A DNA stretch of 64,000 nucleotides from Neurospora tetraspora (taxonomy: Eukaryota > Ascomycota > Sordariomycetes > Sordariales > Sordariaceae). This document shows positions 10,990 to 21,685 of the stretch, piece by piece. The translations under genes were made by a program, and so were the position numbers. Position 1 is the first letter of the stretch. Every line of letters begins with the position of its first letter. Below the pieces are notes generated by a model. It was not told the origin of the DNA. It saw nothing but the letters and a program-made list of their open reading frames with translations, and made no database searches. The stretch spans positions 5,890,001-5,954,000 of the forward strand of contig NW_026944384.1 of assembly GCF_033439725.1 (NCBI RefSeq), given 5' to 3'.

Positions 10990-13057
10990 CGTGCTCGACT
11001 CGTTGACAAGAACAACCTATTGAACACTCATCGACTAGCAAGCCTTTACATCGGTAACGGCGTGTGGGATCGTGTTGGGCGACGGACGATATGTTTGCCG
11101 CAGAAAGATGGACAGACACGCGAAAGGACAAGTCGAGGAGTGGCGAGAGAGGGGAGGGCTTGGTAGAGCTTACAGACTATCTTGACAGCAAAAAATATGC
11201 CAGTCAGCATTGTATCGGGCAGAGACGGTTGGGCATCACGTACAGCTCAGGTTCGAGACCAGGAGGAAAAAAGCGTCAAATGAGGGGACCCTCTCCTCAG
11301 CCTCACGATTTGGGCTGTTCTGAGTGGACATAAAGGTAAGCATTGCCATGATCCAGGCCATCGCCATCGATTGGCCGATCATGCCTGGGGGCCGGATTGG
11401 TCACGAAGTGCATTGCGAAGACCGAACGAAGATCGGGAATGAAGAGGACCGTAGAAACGAGTGATATCTTTTTGCACTTATCGTCATCACATAAATGTTT
11501 GGTGGGGAAACTGTAAGTCGCCGCGGTCATTTTGATACCCATGACGGCAGTGGGCGTCGACGTGACCGGGACCGCGACCGCGGTGTTATCGAGAAGGTCG
11601 GCGCCGGCATTGGTGGGGCCGGTTCGGTGAAGGGGGTCGGAGCCAGCCCGGAGGTGAGCAAATCGGAGTGAGATTAAAAGCAAAGACAAGATGGAACAAC
11701 CAAAAATGCTGAGCGGAATATTTGCGCCCGTTGGAGGATGAAAGGGAAGAAAGGAAATGCGTCTGCCTGGAAAACAGAAAAATTGGTAGTGTCAACCAAC
11801 TGCGACTGCCTCAAAGAGCAGCACCCGCAGCAGTCAGGTTGTCAGGAAAGAACAATCTCACAGAATTGCTGGTGTTGGGATCGGAACTTGCAGACCTCGA
11901 GCGACCGTTCAGAAGCGATGTTAGCGTGCAAGTGAGTTTTGGTTGTTGGCCTGGGCAAAATATTTCTTTACACTAACAGCGGTTTGATGCACGCTACTTG
12001 TGTAGGTTTCAGCGGACAATTTAGTGAGTAGGCCTAACAGCACAGCATGTCTTTCTGTTAGTGCATGTCAGTCAGGGTGTGAGTGCGAACAGCACCGCAG
12101 ACTGGACTCGTTCGGGCATTCGGGCCATTGAGGGAGGGCCGGGGTGCGCCGGAGATTTTCGGATACCGGTTGCTGAATGCGGTGCCCCGGAGAATGTACG
12201 ACGGGAGCCTCGATTACCACGGCCTTGGGGAAGTCAATTGCTGTTTCTGTTGACTTCAAAGAGCACGATGATGTCGTGGCCATGTTGTTGTCAACGCGGG
12301 CAGGAACAGTTTAGAAGGTCTGGACTCTGGCGCGGGGTCGTGGACGTGAGCGCCTATGCATAGACAATTAGGTAAGCGCGCCATCCCGGCAGGCATCACA
12401 TCCAGGTACCTCGATTTAAGGGAGCTCGCGACGAATTCATTTGCTTCTTTCCTTCTTTCTTTCTTCCATAGTAGATCATTTCCAGTCTAATTGCTTCAAA
12501 TCACTTGAGTTTACGTTTGCTATTCACAAAGGCATACTTCGATCTGTCGTTGCGCTGACGGCTGGGAAAAGTTAAGTCCCGGCAGCACTCCCGGGCCACG
12601 GCCGCCGTTACTGGGAGCGAGGTGGTGCATGCCAAGGTTGTAAGCGCAATAAGCAACTCCCAGGAGACAACCTTGACCCTCGACGGTAGCAGCCACCTCG
12701 CTTACTTCGCACCAATGATGCCTCCGCACATAGACCCCAGATTTTCGAATACCCCATAATCACCTTATTATCATGTGCCTAGGGTAGCTGTAGCATGAGG
12801 TCTTTTTTTCTTCTAGGGACTCTACATCAGACGGCTCTAGTAATATAGCGCTTGAACCGGCAGTCCATGGCCGGTACCCATGTACGCGATGATCTTGCAA
12901 ATCCCTATCGAAGCCAGCGGCACAGGGAGGCCTGTAAAAGTGTAACTGGTTATAAAAGTAAAGGCTTGTCCTTGTAAGTTCTTCATCTTCTTTCCTTCCA
13001 TACTCGACTCCACGGCTGCTTCCCTCCTCAAGAATCTTTCTGATTATTTTTCTCCCA
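10990..13057. other. Long intergenic stretch upstream of GH32 gene
   Basis: About 2 kb without a gene I can support. A minus-strand open stretch at 11303-11689 lacks an ATG and similarity. The last 300 bp before 13058 are the presumed promoter and 5' UTR of the GH32 gene, with C/T-rich tracts close to the start codon (12975-13050). Confidence 0.45.
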
Positions 13058-14659
13058 ATGTCGAGTTTTCCCTCCTCTATACCAAGGTTCAAGAAGCCCT
13101 TGTTTCAGTGTTTTTTACTCTTATCATTCTCCCTGCTAGCCACAGTGGTTCCCCTCGTTGCCGGCCAGACGCGACCCAGCTACCATCTTACTCCTGCGAC
13201 GAAATGGATGAGTGACCCCCAACGCCCGTTCTTTCAAGGAGGCGAATGGCATCTCTATTACCTCTGGAACTCTAACTGGGACAAATCCAATCCCGGTTCG
13301 GGCGGAACAGAATGGTACCATGTCACTAGTAGTGACATGGTGCAGTGGACTTCTCGGGGTGTGGCGATCCGCAAGTACCAACCTAACCCTCCCGGGGGCG
13401 CCATCTTGGGTGACATCGAAACTGGCAGCTCCGTGATTGATACAGCCAATTCAGCCGGCTTTGGGCAGAACGCTGTCGTCACTGTCCTCACTCAGATGCA
13501 AGACGGTGTGCAACAGCAGTCCCTTTTCTATTCCAACGACGCCGGATACACATTCACCGCCTACGATTGTAATCCCGTAATGCCAAACCCCAATCCAAGC
13601 GCCAAACCAGCCTTTCGAGACCCTAAAATCTTCTGGGATGACACAGCAGGGCATTGGGTCGCGGCGGTGGCAGAAGGAGACAAAATTGGGTTCTATACGT
13701 CAGCAAATCTCAAAAGTTGGACCTATGTCTCAGGATTCTATCCTCCTGGTGTGGATCTGGGTACACTCGAGTGCCCAGATGTATATCAGATTGATCTTGA
13801 CGGCAACCCGGCGTCACGGGTCTGGCTTCTTGCTGTCGGCGCCAATGGGTATCTGAATAGAAAGACGACAGGTACGGCCTACTGGGCTGGAACATGGGAC
13901 GGGACCCGTTTCACAGCCACGACCAGCTATCGGTGGATGGATGAAGGTCCCGACTTTTACGCCACGGTCAGCTGGGAGAACCCAAACAACAAATATGGCA
14001 GCCGTTATGCCATTGGCTGGATGAATAATTGGGAGTATGCACCGACGTTGCCTTATTACGGCGGCTTCGAAGGGCAGATGAGTTTAGTACGCGAGGTCAA
14101 ATACCGCACGATTAACGGCACTCCCACCCTTGTCAGCATTCCACTTGCAGGGTATGCGGCTAGATTTGCAAGCCCTGTCTCGGTTACCGGGACGACCATC
14201 ACAACAGACCCGGCGACGGCATCGCTTCCTTCTAATCTCGCCGGAGGTGCGTATGTCATTCGAGCAACAGTTACCAAGGCCGATGGTGATGATGGTGACA
14301 AAGTTTACTTCCGCATCAAATCCGATGGAACTTCAAACACAACAATCGGTTATGACTTTTCCGATTCCCAAGTATTTTTGGCTAGAGGTTCTGACGGATC
14401 CGATTCGGATACGTTGGCGTCGGGACCGAGGACAGTTTGGGACGCGGTACGGACTGCAACGAATCCTTCTGGTGGGAGCCGGGTCAAACTGGCGATTTAT
14501 GTAGACCAGAACTCGGTTGAGACGTTCGTGGACGATGAAGGGGTCACGTCGTTGTCGGGACTAATCTACCCAAATCAAGGCGCAGAGGGTATTGAGGTTG
14601 TGTCAGGTGGCGGAAAATTGACTTTGACTTTATTCAGTTATGCTAGCTTCGCAAGCTAG
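13058..14659 (+). CDS. Secreted GH32 fructan hydrolase (inulinase/levanase type)
   Basis: An intronless gene of 533 aa. Residues 1-36 are a signal peptide (basic start, FLLLSFSLLATVVPLVAG core). The GH32 catalytic triad is visible: nucleophile block KWMSDPQ with Asp53, transition-state stabiliser FRDPK with Asp188, and acid/base block ECPDV with Glu238. The family's usual first motif WMNDPN is changed to WMSDPQ, as in a minority of levan- or inulin-active enzymes. After the five-bladed propeller (to about residue 375) comes a C-terminal beta-sandwich module with ETFVDDEG near residue 487. It hydrolyses beta-fructosidic bonds outside the cell. Exo-inulinase, levanase or levanbiohydrolase activity cannot be separated from sequence alone. 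It stands alone, with no sugar transporter or regulator next to it. Confidence 0.9.
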   Translation: MSSFPSSIPRFKKPLFQCFLLLSFSLLATVVPLVAGQTRPSYHLTPATKWMSDPQRPFFQGGEWHLYYLWNSNWDKSNPGSGGTEWYHVTSSDMVQWTSRGVAIRKYQPNPPGGAILGDIETGSSVIDTANSAGFGQNAVVTVLTQMQDGVQQQSLFYSNDAGYTFTAYDCNPVMPNPNPSAKPAFRDPKIFWDDTAGHWVAAVAEGDKIGFYTSANLKSWTYVSGFYPPGVDLGTLECPDVYQIDLDGNPASRVWLLAVGANGYLNRKTTGTAYWAGTWDGTRFTATTSYRWMDEGPDFYATVSWENPNNKYGSRYAIGWMNNWEYAPTLPYYGGFEGQMSLVREVKYRTINGTPTLVSIPLAGYAARFASPVSVTGTTITTDPATASLPSNLAGGAYVIRATVTKADGDDGDKVYFRIKSDGTSNTTIGYDFSDSQVFLARGSDGSDSDTLASGPRTVWDAVRTATNPSGGSRVKLAIYVDQNSVETFVDDEGVTSLSGLIYPNQGAEGIEVVSGGGKLTLTLFSYASFAS

Positions 14660-15409
14660 TCGTACAGGAAAACCACCCAAAATACAGCGGGATGATTGAA
14701 TGTACAAGGTATCCGCAGTGCCAAGCATTGACGATAGCTTCATCTTTCCTATTTGGGCACTTACAACGCAAGCCCCTTCCCCTTCCCCGTTTCCCAAGTT
14801 ACATGTACGGTGCTCATGCCATCACCATCCTGATATTCTTTCCCGACAACGACGACCCGCAGATTACCAAATTACACTTGCCGGCCGTTTGCGGCCAATT
14901 TAGACAGCCTTACTGCGTGTAAACTTACCGATCTACCGCTTCTACTCATTCATTTGAGAATAACAGCGGGGAGAAATAGGTAAGACGAACTTTCGAGCAG
15001 TGGGCTGTGCAGCTGCGACACACGGGCATGCGAGGATGATTGACCCAAGGTGCGGCAGTGACCGGCCTTTGTTCTTTCCATCTTTACTTGGCAACCCAAA
15101 AAGGTCGAAGCCCATCTGCTCTTTCCCTGGCTTTTAATTGCTGAAGAGAATTTGACGACAGTACTTGCCATTTCTGTAACGGAAAGCGAAGAAATTATCA
15201 TGGATGAAACCGCCTGATCATATGAGTTTTCTTTTCAAGTCTCGGGTTAGGCAAGTGAGTCCCGCCGTCCCGACCACAGCACCGGGAAGTGGAAGCCACG
15301 GCACTCATCTAGGCTGGAGACATCTCAACCCAACAACAACAACACTAGAGTACCAAATATCAGTCCTTTCAATATCGTTACAATCATCATCAATATCGCA
15401 ACCAACAAG
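14660..15409. other. Intergenic, nothing recognised
   Basis: Region between GH32 and the small secreted protein. An AACAACAACAACA tract at about 15330-15345 probably belongs to the 5' UTR of the next gene. No other feature is seen. Confidence 0.45.
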
Positions 15410-16436
15410 ATGCTCACCATCCAGGCACTCTCAGTCATCTTTGGTTGGTTGGGTCTTCATGACCTCCCCGGCGTTTCCGCTCTTCCTGGCGCCTCCACAA
15501 TCCGACATGTCATCAGGAACACGAAGACTACCAATCTGATTGATAACCCTCCCTACGATGTCTCGGTCCCCGATGGCCTCCGGATCCTCGAGCTCTTCCA
15601 CACTGAGGTCCCCAAAAACCGTGATGACCACGAAGAGGGCTCATATCTGGGTACTGTCTTCTAGTGAGTCGCCTCCACCCTCTCCTCTCCCCTCCCCTCC
15701 CCAAACTCCCTCCCTCTCTACCATCCATTCGTGCTGCACTTCCTCAAGGCAACTGAAGATCCATACTGACAATGACTTCAACAGGTACGCCGATGACCCC
15801 GCCCACTTTTCTCTCAACCGCGCCGCCGCTCCCATAGGAGCCTGCTCACCCAGTCCCGGCAACGTTCGATGCTCCAACAGCTACGACTACCCCGCTTCGG
15901 CCGACCTTTGCACGGTGCTGATTGAGAACATTCTCGGAGGAGTTTATCTGGGTGCTGGTAACCCCTCAGATAAGACCACAGACGACCGTCACAAGGCTCC
16001 TGGCTCCTCCGTTCCCACAGTCACCGTCACCTTAACCATCACCTTGACCAACATCCTAACCGCCACTGCCACTGCCACTGCCTCTACCTCCACGTTCACC
16101 TCCCCCTCCACACCCACCGTTAATCAGCCCGACCAGCCGCCCCGCCAAGTCCCCTTCCTGCCCTACGGCCCCCGTTTAGTCTGTCTTTCTGTTCCGTCGA
16201 CTCAGAAGCAATGTTGCATCACTTTGGCATCCCCTTGACGCAGATTTTCCGCCCATGTGAGCAGCATTGTTGAAGACCTGCCCAAGTATTTCGTCGAGAT
16301 AGGCAAGAAGGTGCTGGACAGGTGCGTGGTGGGAGAGTATGTATACGGGAAGGTGCAAGATACCAGGGTGGGCTTGGATTGTACCACGCAGTGTATCAGT
16401 GGTGATGTCAGGAGTGGGTGTTGGAGGGATGCTTGA
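15410..16436 (+). CDS. Small secreted cysteine-bearing protein, exon structure uncertain
   Basis: ATG 15410 opens a frame with a hydrophobic signal peptide (about residues 1-24) and runs to about 15660, where GTGAGT is a good donor. The acceptor CAACAG at 15780-15785 leads to a second coding segment with YADDPAHFSLNRAAAPIG and several Cys (GACSPSPGNVRCSNSYDY). A direct join gives a TAG codon at the junction, so the exact splice sites are unclear or mutated. A third segment from about 16246 (acceptor GCAG) reads IVEDLPKYFVEIGKK and ends CWRDA at TGA 16434-16436, with four more Cys. A Thr/Ala-rich low-complexity linker lies between the last two. No family is recognised; it could be a cell-wall or effector-like protein, or a decaying gene. 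Confidence 0.5.
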
Positions 16437-16795
16437 TCAGCTTTAGGAATTAATGAGGAAAACTGGATATGGGAGATGAGAGATACGGGGAAGCCTTGAT
16501 GTTTATGCGGTGAACAATGGGACGAGACGAGAAACATGGACACGGGGACCTCGTTGATGATCTGGAATTGTCCGAGGATGACTGGGCTGGTACTGTAATC
16601 CTAGTGACGTTTGCACGCTGGAAAGCTCCTGCAGTATTGGTAATGAGCATTACATTATGACTATGTTTCGTATGATGCACTGGTGATACTTCTCTATATG
16701 GCAGCCAGTGCCTGTTCATCACCGCCGTCGTCTCTAGACTGGCCTAGACATCACACCGCTAGGGCATCAACGTCCAGTCGCCTCTCCACCTACGT
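16437..16795. other. Intergenic, nothing recognised
   Basis: Between the 3' ends of two convergent genes. The part 16796-16947, to the right, may be a last exon of the amylase gene and is discussed there. Confidence 0.4.
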
Positions 16796-16998
16796 CTAAT
16801 CAGATCCTGTCATGGCCAAGTACTCGGCCGCTGCTCCCCTCGCAGCAACCATCCAATCCTCCGGCTCCTCCTCCACCGCCGGTCCCCTCTGACTCTCATA
16901 CGCCTGTTCCTGCTGTCTCTTGTTGAAACCGTAAACGTCGGTGTCCCTATCACCGCAGTAGCATCATCATCACTCAAACCATATAGTGCTAATACAAC

Positions 16999-18810
16999 TT
17001 ACAGTTCAAACGCATCAACCCCCTCCCGCCCTTCAGCCTCCCTACTAACCCAAACAGCCACACTCCTCGCCGCCACCGGAAACACTCCCCATCCTTCCTC
17101 ATCAATCACCACCTCGCCCGGGGCAAACTTGAGCAAATCCGTCCACACCTCGCCCGCATGTTCCACGCTCACATACATCCTCTTACTAGCATGCTCCCAC
17201 CAATTTGCCATCACGCACGCCACTCCCGCGCCCCCCGACTGACTATAATGTCCCGTCCTCGTAAACCCAACGCAATGCGGATAATCAAAGTAATCGTGCT
17301 GCGTCCCGTACGCCCACAACCGCCTCGCCAGCATCAACTTCGGCAGTACTTGCCCGCCACACATTGGTGGCTTCCAGTGTTGTGGGTTCGGTAGGGGCGT
17401 ATCTTGGGGCGAGGCGGCGTCTTCGGACGAGGGGGTGGAAGTGGAGGTGACGCCGAAGGAACCGTAGAGATCAGACCAGAATACGCAGGGAATACCGGCG
17501 TTGGCGCGGAGGAGGATCAAGGAATAGGCGAGGAGCATGAAAAAGGGCGCTATGGGGGTTTCCAGCGATTGACCCTTTTGCGTGTCGTGGTTTACGACGA
17601 AGGAGATGGTATTGTGCGGTTTCCAGACGCATAAGGTGTCGTCGAAAAGGAGACGGAGGTCGGTGTCGGGGCTGCCGTAGGTGATTCCTGGAGCACCGCC
17701 ACCGGTGGTAGAGGATTGGAGGTGTTCGGAGGCTAAAGAGATGCGGAAGAAGTTGGAGACCAACTGCACGTCGAAGAGCGAGAGGCGGTGGTGCATGAAT
17801 TCGATGTAGCGAGCTAAGAACTCGGAATCTTCGCGCCAGTATTCGCCTACTATGAACCAAGTCTCTGGACTGCCGGGTGGGCCGGGAGAGACGTGGCGGT
17901 CGATGTGCCCCAACAGTTCGCGGACGAAGGAATAGGAGTAGTGTTTTATGGCGTCTAACCGTAACCCGCCGAGTTGGGGCAGTTCCGATTTGAGCCACCA
18001 TGTCCAGTGGAAAAGATCCCGCTTCACTTCGGAGTGCTGGTGGTCGATGTCTGCGAACATGAGGTAATCGTAGTTTCCGTTTTCTTCGTCTACGTCCTCT
18101 GACCACTCTTTGCCTTCAAACTTCCAGATCGCGTTCGCCTTGCGCAGGTCGTCGTAGTCGATGCCCTTGTAGTGTCGCGCCGACCAGCGGAGCGGGGAGT
18201 ATGTCTCCTGTCTTCCCGGAAAATCATAGCCGGTCCAGGCTTCGATCTCCGAAGGCTTTTTGTCTAACACCACCCTTCGGTCCTTGGGGTCCACTCGTCG
18301 AGCGAGGACCGGCTCCTTAAAGTCCGCGGCGGCTTTGTGGTTGAGCACGGCGTCGAAGAGGACGGAGACGCCGTATTGGGCTCCGACGGCGACTAGTTGC
18401 TGGAGTTCTTCCTTTCCGCCCCATTTCGTCTTGCGAGAGCCCTTTTGTTCGAACTCCCCTAGGTCGTAGAGGTCGTAGATGTCGTACCCGTTGCCGGTCT
18501 TCCAGCTGGCTTTGCAAGCGGGTGGGATCCAGATCTGGGTGATGCCGAGTTGGGCGAGCGTGGGAATGATTTTCGTCAGGCGCCGCCAGTGTTGGAAATC
18601 CGGAGGGCAGTACCACTCGAATCCCTGGACCATGGTGCGGTTGGGCAGACATGGTGCGTCTGGCGGGTAGGGGGTGTAAGTGCTGGGGAGAGAAGAAGCA
18701 GGGCGGCGGTGGCGGAGGGGTCGGAGTTGAGAGGATGTGCTGCCGTAGGGTGGTGGTGGTTCCAGGGTTGGACTCGGATATTGGGGGACTAGACCGAGGA
18801 AGGCGCTCAT
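16999..18810 (-). CDS. Cytosolic GH13 alpha-amylase (GH13_5-like)
   Basis: A frame of 603 aa with no signal peptide. The N-terminus is Pro-rich (1-58), then MVQGFEWYCPPD starts the catalytic barrel. The GH13 motifs are present: region I DAVLNH (153-158), region II GGLRLDAIKH with nucleophile Asp286, region III VGEYW with acid/base Glu323, region IV FVVNHDT with Asp409. It hydrolyses internal alpha-1,4-glucosidic bonds. Intracellular fungal enzymes of this type have been linked to cell-wall alpha-1,3-glucan synthesis (the Histoplasma AMY1 group). The stop at 16999-17001 overlaps a good donor (CTGTAAGT at 17002). Downstream, 16796-16947 reads DTDVYGFN in one frame, then KRQQEQAYES to EYLAMTGSD and a stop in another frame. 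A last exon of about 50 residues, possibly with a 1 nt shift, is therefore likely. Confidence 0.88.
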   Translation of the reverse strand: MSAFLGLVPQYPSPTLEPPPPYGSTSSQLRPLRHRRPASSLPSTYTPYPPDAPCLPNRTMVQGFEWYCPPDFQHWRRLTKIIPTLAQLGITQIWIPPACKASWKTGNGYDIYDLYDLGEFEQKGSRKTKWGGKEELQQLVAVGAQYGVSVLFDAVLNHKAAADFKEPVLARRVDPKDRRVVLDKKPSEIEAWTGYDFPGRQETYSPLRWSARHYKGIDYDDLRKANAIWKFEGKEWSEDVDEENGNYDYLMFADIDHQHSEVKRDLFHWTWWLKSELPQLGGLRLDAIKHYSYSFVRELLGHIDRHVSPGPPGSPETWFIVGEYWREDSEFLARYIEFMHHRLSLFDVQLVSNFFRISLASEHLQSSTTGGGAPGITYGSPDTDLRLLFDDTLCVWKPHNTISFVVNHDTQKGQSLETPIAPFFMLLAYSLILLRANAGIPCVFWSDLYGSFGVTSTSTPSSEDAASPQDTPLPNPQHWKPPMCGGQVLPKLMLARRLWAYGTQHDYFDYPHCVGFTRTGHYSQSGGAGVACVMANWWEHASKRMYVSVEHAGEVWTDLLKFAPGEVVIDEEGWGVFPVAARSVAVWVSREAEGREGVDAFEL

Positions 18811-19195
18811 TTTGGCTGTCGATGTTGTTGAGATGGTGAGATGGTTAGAGAGGCCGTAGCTGTGGAAGGTGACGGAGATGGGATGAGATGTTTATATATA
18901 GACATTTTGACCTGGTGGATACAACCGAAGCAGGAACGGTCATGCGGACGGGGGTTGACCGCTTCCCTTTCCATGGTGGTGGTGGTGGTGGTTGAGAAAG
19001 TGGAAAAGGCGGTGCCAGGATGAGGTGAGACGATTGGAAATCTGGGGTTGTCGACAGAAATATGGGTTCTGTTTCAGGGCGTTTAGATGTCTTGCGATGG
19101 TTGTCCCTGTTGGAGTGTTCATCTAAGTTGTTGATATGACTCGGCTTGGTGAGCTGGAGGACTGATATCCTTGAAGCTAGATCATAGGAGCCCGC

Positions 19196-19390
19196 GCGTA
19201 TTACATGCACTCCGTCCTCCACGACTGGCCGGATAAGCAGTGCATTCCCATCCTGGAAAACGTTAAGGCGGCCATGAAGCCGGGGTACTCGCGCTTGTTG
19301 ATCAACGAGAATATCATCCCCGATGTGGGAGCGAACTAGGAGAGCACTTGCTTGGATGTCATGATGTTGATCCTCATTTCCTTAAAGTGG
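19196..19390 (+). pseudogene. O-methyltransferase gene fragment
   Basis: A + strand frame reads YYMHSVLHDWPDKQC, then ILENVKAAMKPGYSRLLINE and NIIPDVGAN, and meets TAG at 19337-19339; the frame then continues with STCLDVMMLILIS. This is the SAM-binding to catalytic region of fungal secondary-metabolite O-methyltransferases (sterigmatocystin type: MHSVLHDWPD contains the catalytic His). Only about 50-65 residues remain; the N-terminal three quarters and the end are absent on both sides. It is a relic, perhaps of a lost biosynthetic cluster or carried in with the accessory DNA. Confidence 0.75.
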
Positions 19391-20320
19391 ACGGTGTTTC
19401 TTTTAGTGGAATGTTGCGATAAAGAGAACCGGCCGGTCTCCTCTTTGTGACGAACCGTTACAAGCACAGGAGTATATCGCTGGGATAATAAGAATAACGG
19501 TAGCAGTAGCCAAAAGGTACTGATCGATTGTGAAAGCTATTGCTTGCTGAAGAGCCAGTATGTAAAGAGGCCTGGGAAGGCCGTCTTTATATACCGGCCT
19601 TCATGGACCCGATATACTGGACCCGTGGACCCGAACATTCATCTCGGGTCCCCGGGGACCCGAGCCATGGACCCGGAGCTTCGGGTCCTCCCTTCGGGTC
19701 CAACCTGATTGGTCTATCTGATCTAGCTTACATAGGTGATCTCTGATTGGATCGTAACACTCTTGTCTTGTTCGTTGCCGAGAGTTCTTTGTCGGGATAG
19801 ATTCTGACGACTGAAACAGGTTGGCAGGCCAGTCGCATGTGAAGAATCGGTGTCTCTATTATTCTTGTTCACTAAGTTGTGGTGGACGTCTTGCAGCGTG
19901 GATCGTGTGGGATCTGGAGCGAACCCCACCAGAGACGCAACTTCAGAACGGTCAATTCGTCTTGTAATCTGCCCAATTATATTGAACCTTTCAGCGTCGG
20001 CTCGACACTCACCATAATTCCTCCGTTCTTGACGGGAATTGTCATGGCATGGCTGGACAGGTCACCATAACACATCGGATGGAATGAGGTTCATGTTCTT
20101 ATCGATAAGACCGTACGGAAAGGGAAGGCGGGAACGAGTGGCAGTTCTGACATATGTCCAGAACCGTGATGCCCTCGTTTGACAGCTTTCTTTTCCTCCT
20201 TACACTTAATATTACTTTGATTTGTGGCTTCTAGTCTTGTTGTCTTATCACTTGTAGGATCACGCTTTCACAGATAGCAAAACATTAAATCCAAATTCAT
20301 TGACGAGAATCGGGGATTAC
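19391..20320. other. Intergenic, repeat of GGACCCG-type motif
   Basis: No gene is seen. At about 19608-19705 the motif GGACCCGA/CGGGTCC recurs in both orientations at least six times, a short palindromic GC-rich cluster of unknown meaning. Confidence 0.4.
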
Positions 20321-20855
20321 CTACGGTTTGGGCTTGTTGTCTGCCCCCTTATGATGAATGGACTTGATTAACATAGCCAGGACGTCTTCGCCGGTTTCCG
20401 GGTGGCGCACGACCATCAGCAAAATATCTTCGTAACAGAGGCACTTAGGCCGTCCGCGGCCAACTATCTCTTGCGAAAGTATCTGTTCAAGCACGCTAGA
20501 ACTCTCATCTAGAGCAGCGTCTTTGTCTTTGTCGCCGGAGGACCCTACGATGGCATTTCGGCCGAAAAGCTCCTCTAAACACTTGTCCTTGGGGCTCTTC
20601 TTCTCGCCGTCAACAAACTCGGCCGTCCGCGCCCCCGTGAAGGCAAGGCCGAGGTAGCACCCGGACAAGTTTACGCGATGCCCCTCCCAAGGGACGACGC
20701 CGGTGTCGTACGCAATATTAAAGGTCAGGAGGGCCAGCAGGTCGCCCGAGTCGGCGACATCCTTTCCGCCGCTGTTGGGAGCCTGGAGGTTGAAGCGGGG
20801 GACTAAGGTGGCATTATGCCACTTGTAAGGCGCATCAGCATTTACGAATGCTGAT
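20321..20855 (-). pseudogene. DUF3435 (Starship recombinase family) gene fragment
   Basis: A minus-strand frame from about 20855 to the stop at 20321 reads KWHNATLVPRFNLQAP, then DLLALLTFNIAYDT, a GCYLGLAFTGARTAEFVD segment, KCLCYEDILLMVVRHPETG and KSIHHKGADNKPKP. These are hallmark segments of DUF3435 proteins: the AFTGAR-x-x-E stretch carries the first catalytic Arg of the tyrosine recombinase, and HHKGADNKPKP is the conserved block after the strand pair. Only about a quarter of a full gene remains and the frame closes at CCG TAG, which is also followed by GTAATC. It comes from a different subfamily than the 35-39 kb gene. I infer a dead captain or related recombinase. Confidence 0.75.
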
Positions 20856-21292
20856 CACTGATGCGGTCCTTAATCTCTTCAAAGTCATCAAGTTGTCGAA
20901 GCGCAATCAAAATGCTAAACATATGAGGTGTTGCATATGTGACCATACGACCATTGGTGCGATACATTGCGCCATCCATCTATTCTCGCTTAAGTACGGC
21001 CGAAATGCTTGCAAATCGTGTATTTTCCCTATCAGTACCCAGTTCCGGTAAGCCAGGAACCATCAGCCATTAATTGTGAGGGTTGGGGAGGTGGGAAGGA
21101 CGCCGGGACATAGAGCCGGGGGAAAAGGCCGATTTATAATAATTCCATTCGCGGCTTTCAACTGCCTGCATGTCAGAGCCAACAGCAAGAGAGCTATCAT
21201 CTCTCACATCCCTCGGTCGCTCTGCTTGCTTTTCGGTCTTCACCACCCTTTCGGGCACTCCGTGACAGGGTGTGGAAAGTCGCTTGACTGGC
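20856..21292. other. Intergenic, short unexplained open stretch
   Basis: A minus-strand open stretch of 45 codons lies at about 20845-20980 and is unassigned. Nothing else is recognised before the LTR. Confidence 0.35.
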
Positions 21293-21685
21293 TGTTACGA
21301 ACTTAAGCGACACGGGGGCCGCCCAAGCCATCGAAACCCGACAGCCCCGCCCAAGGAGACCAGTGTAACCCTCAGAAACCAGATTGACCAGGAGGGCGCA
21401 TAGGCATGCTTACAATCATGCACGGGCTCACTCGATGCACAGGCTCACCGGTGAGCCATCACCACAAATGGACACTTGGGACATAGGAGTCAGGAACAGG
21501 CACAGAGTATAAAAGGACGACTGGAGAACTCAGATTGTCAAATAGTTCGACAGTAGTCAATTGATCATTATCACCGAGACCAGTATTGCATACTTGTTGT
21601 GAACCTTTTGGCTTCACCGAACGTCTTCTGATAGTATCAACCTTCAGCTATCCTACTTAGGCAGATCAGACTGCCGTTCGTCACA
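21293..21685 (+). mobile_element. LTR, family B (left LTR of a deleted element)
   Basis: Starts TGTTACGAAC and ends GTTCGTCACA (imperfect inverted termini, TG...CA). It is related along its length to 22058-22471 and 27085-27533. A TATAAAAGG box at about 21508 sets the + orientation and splits U3 from R/U5. The U3 holds GGCTCAC/GTGAGCC palindromic units. The sequence just after it starts TTGCACCAAATG and may hold the primer-binding site. No 5 bp target duplication is visible. Confidence 0.75.

Noticed and set aside
11303-11689. A 128-codon minus-strand open frame
   Set aside because: No ATG start, no recognised domain, no splice-linked neighbour. Too weak to call a gene.
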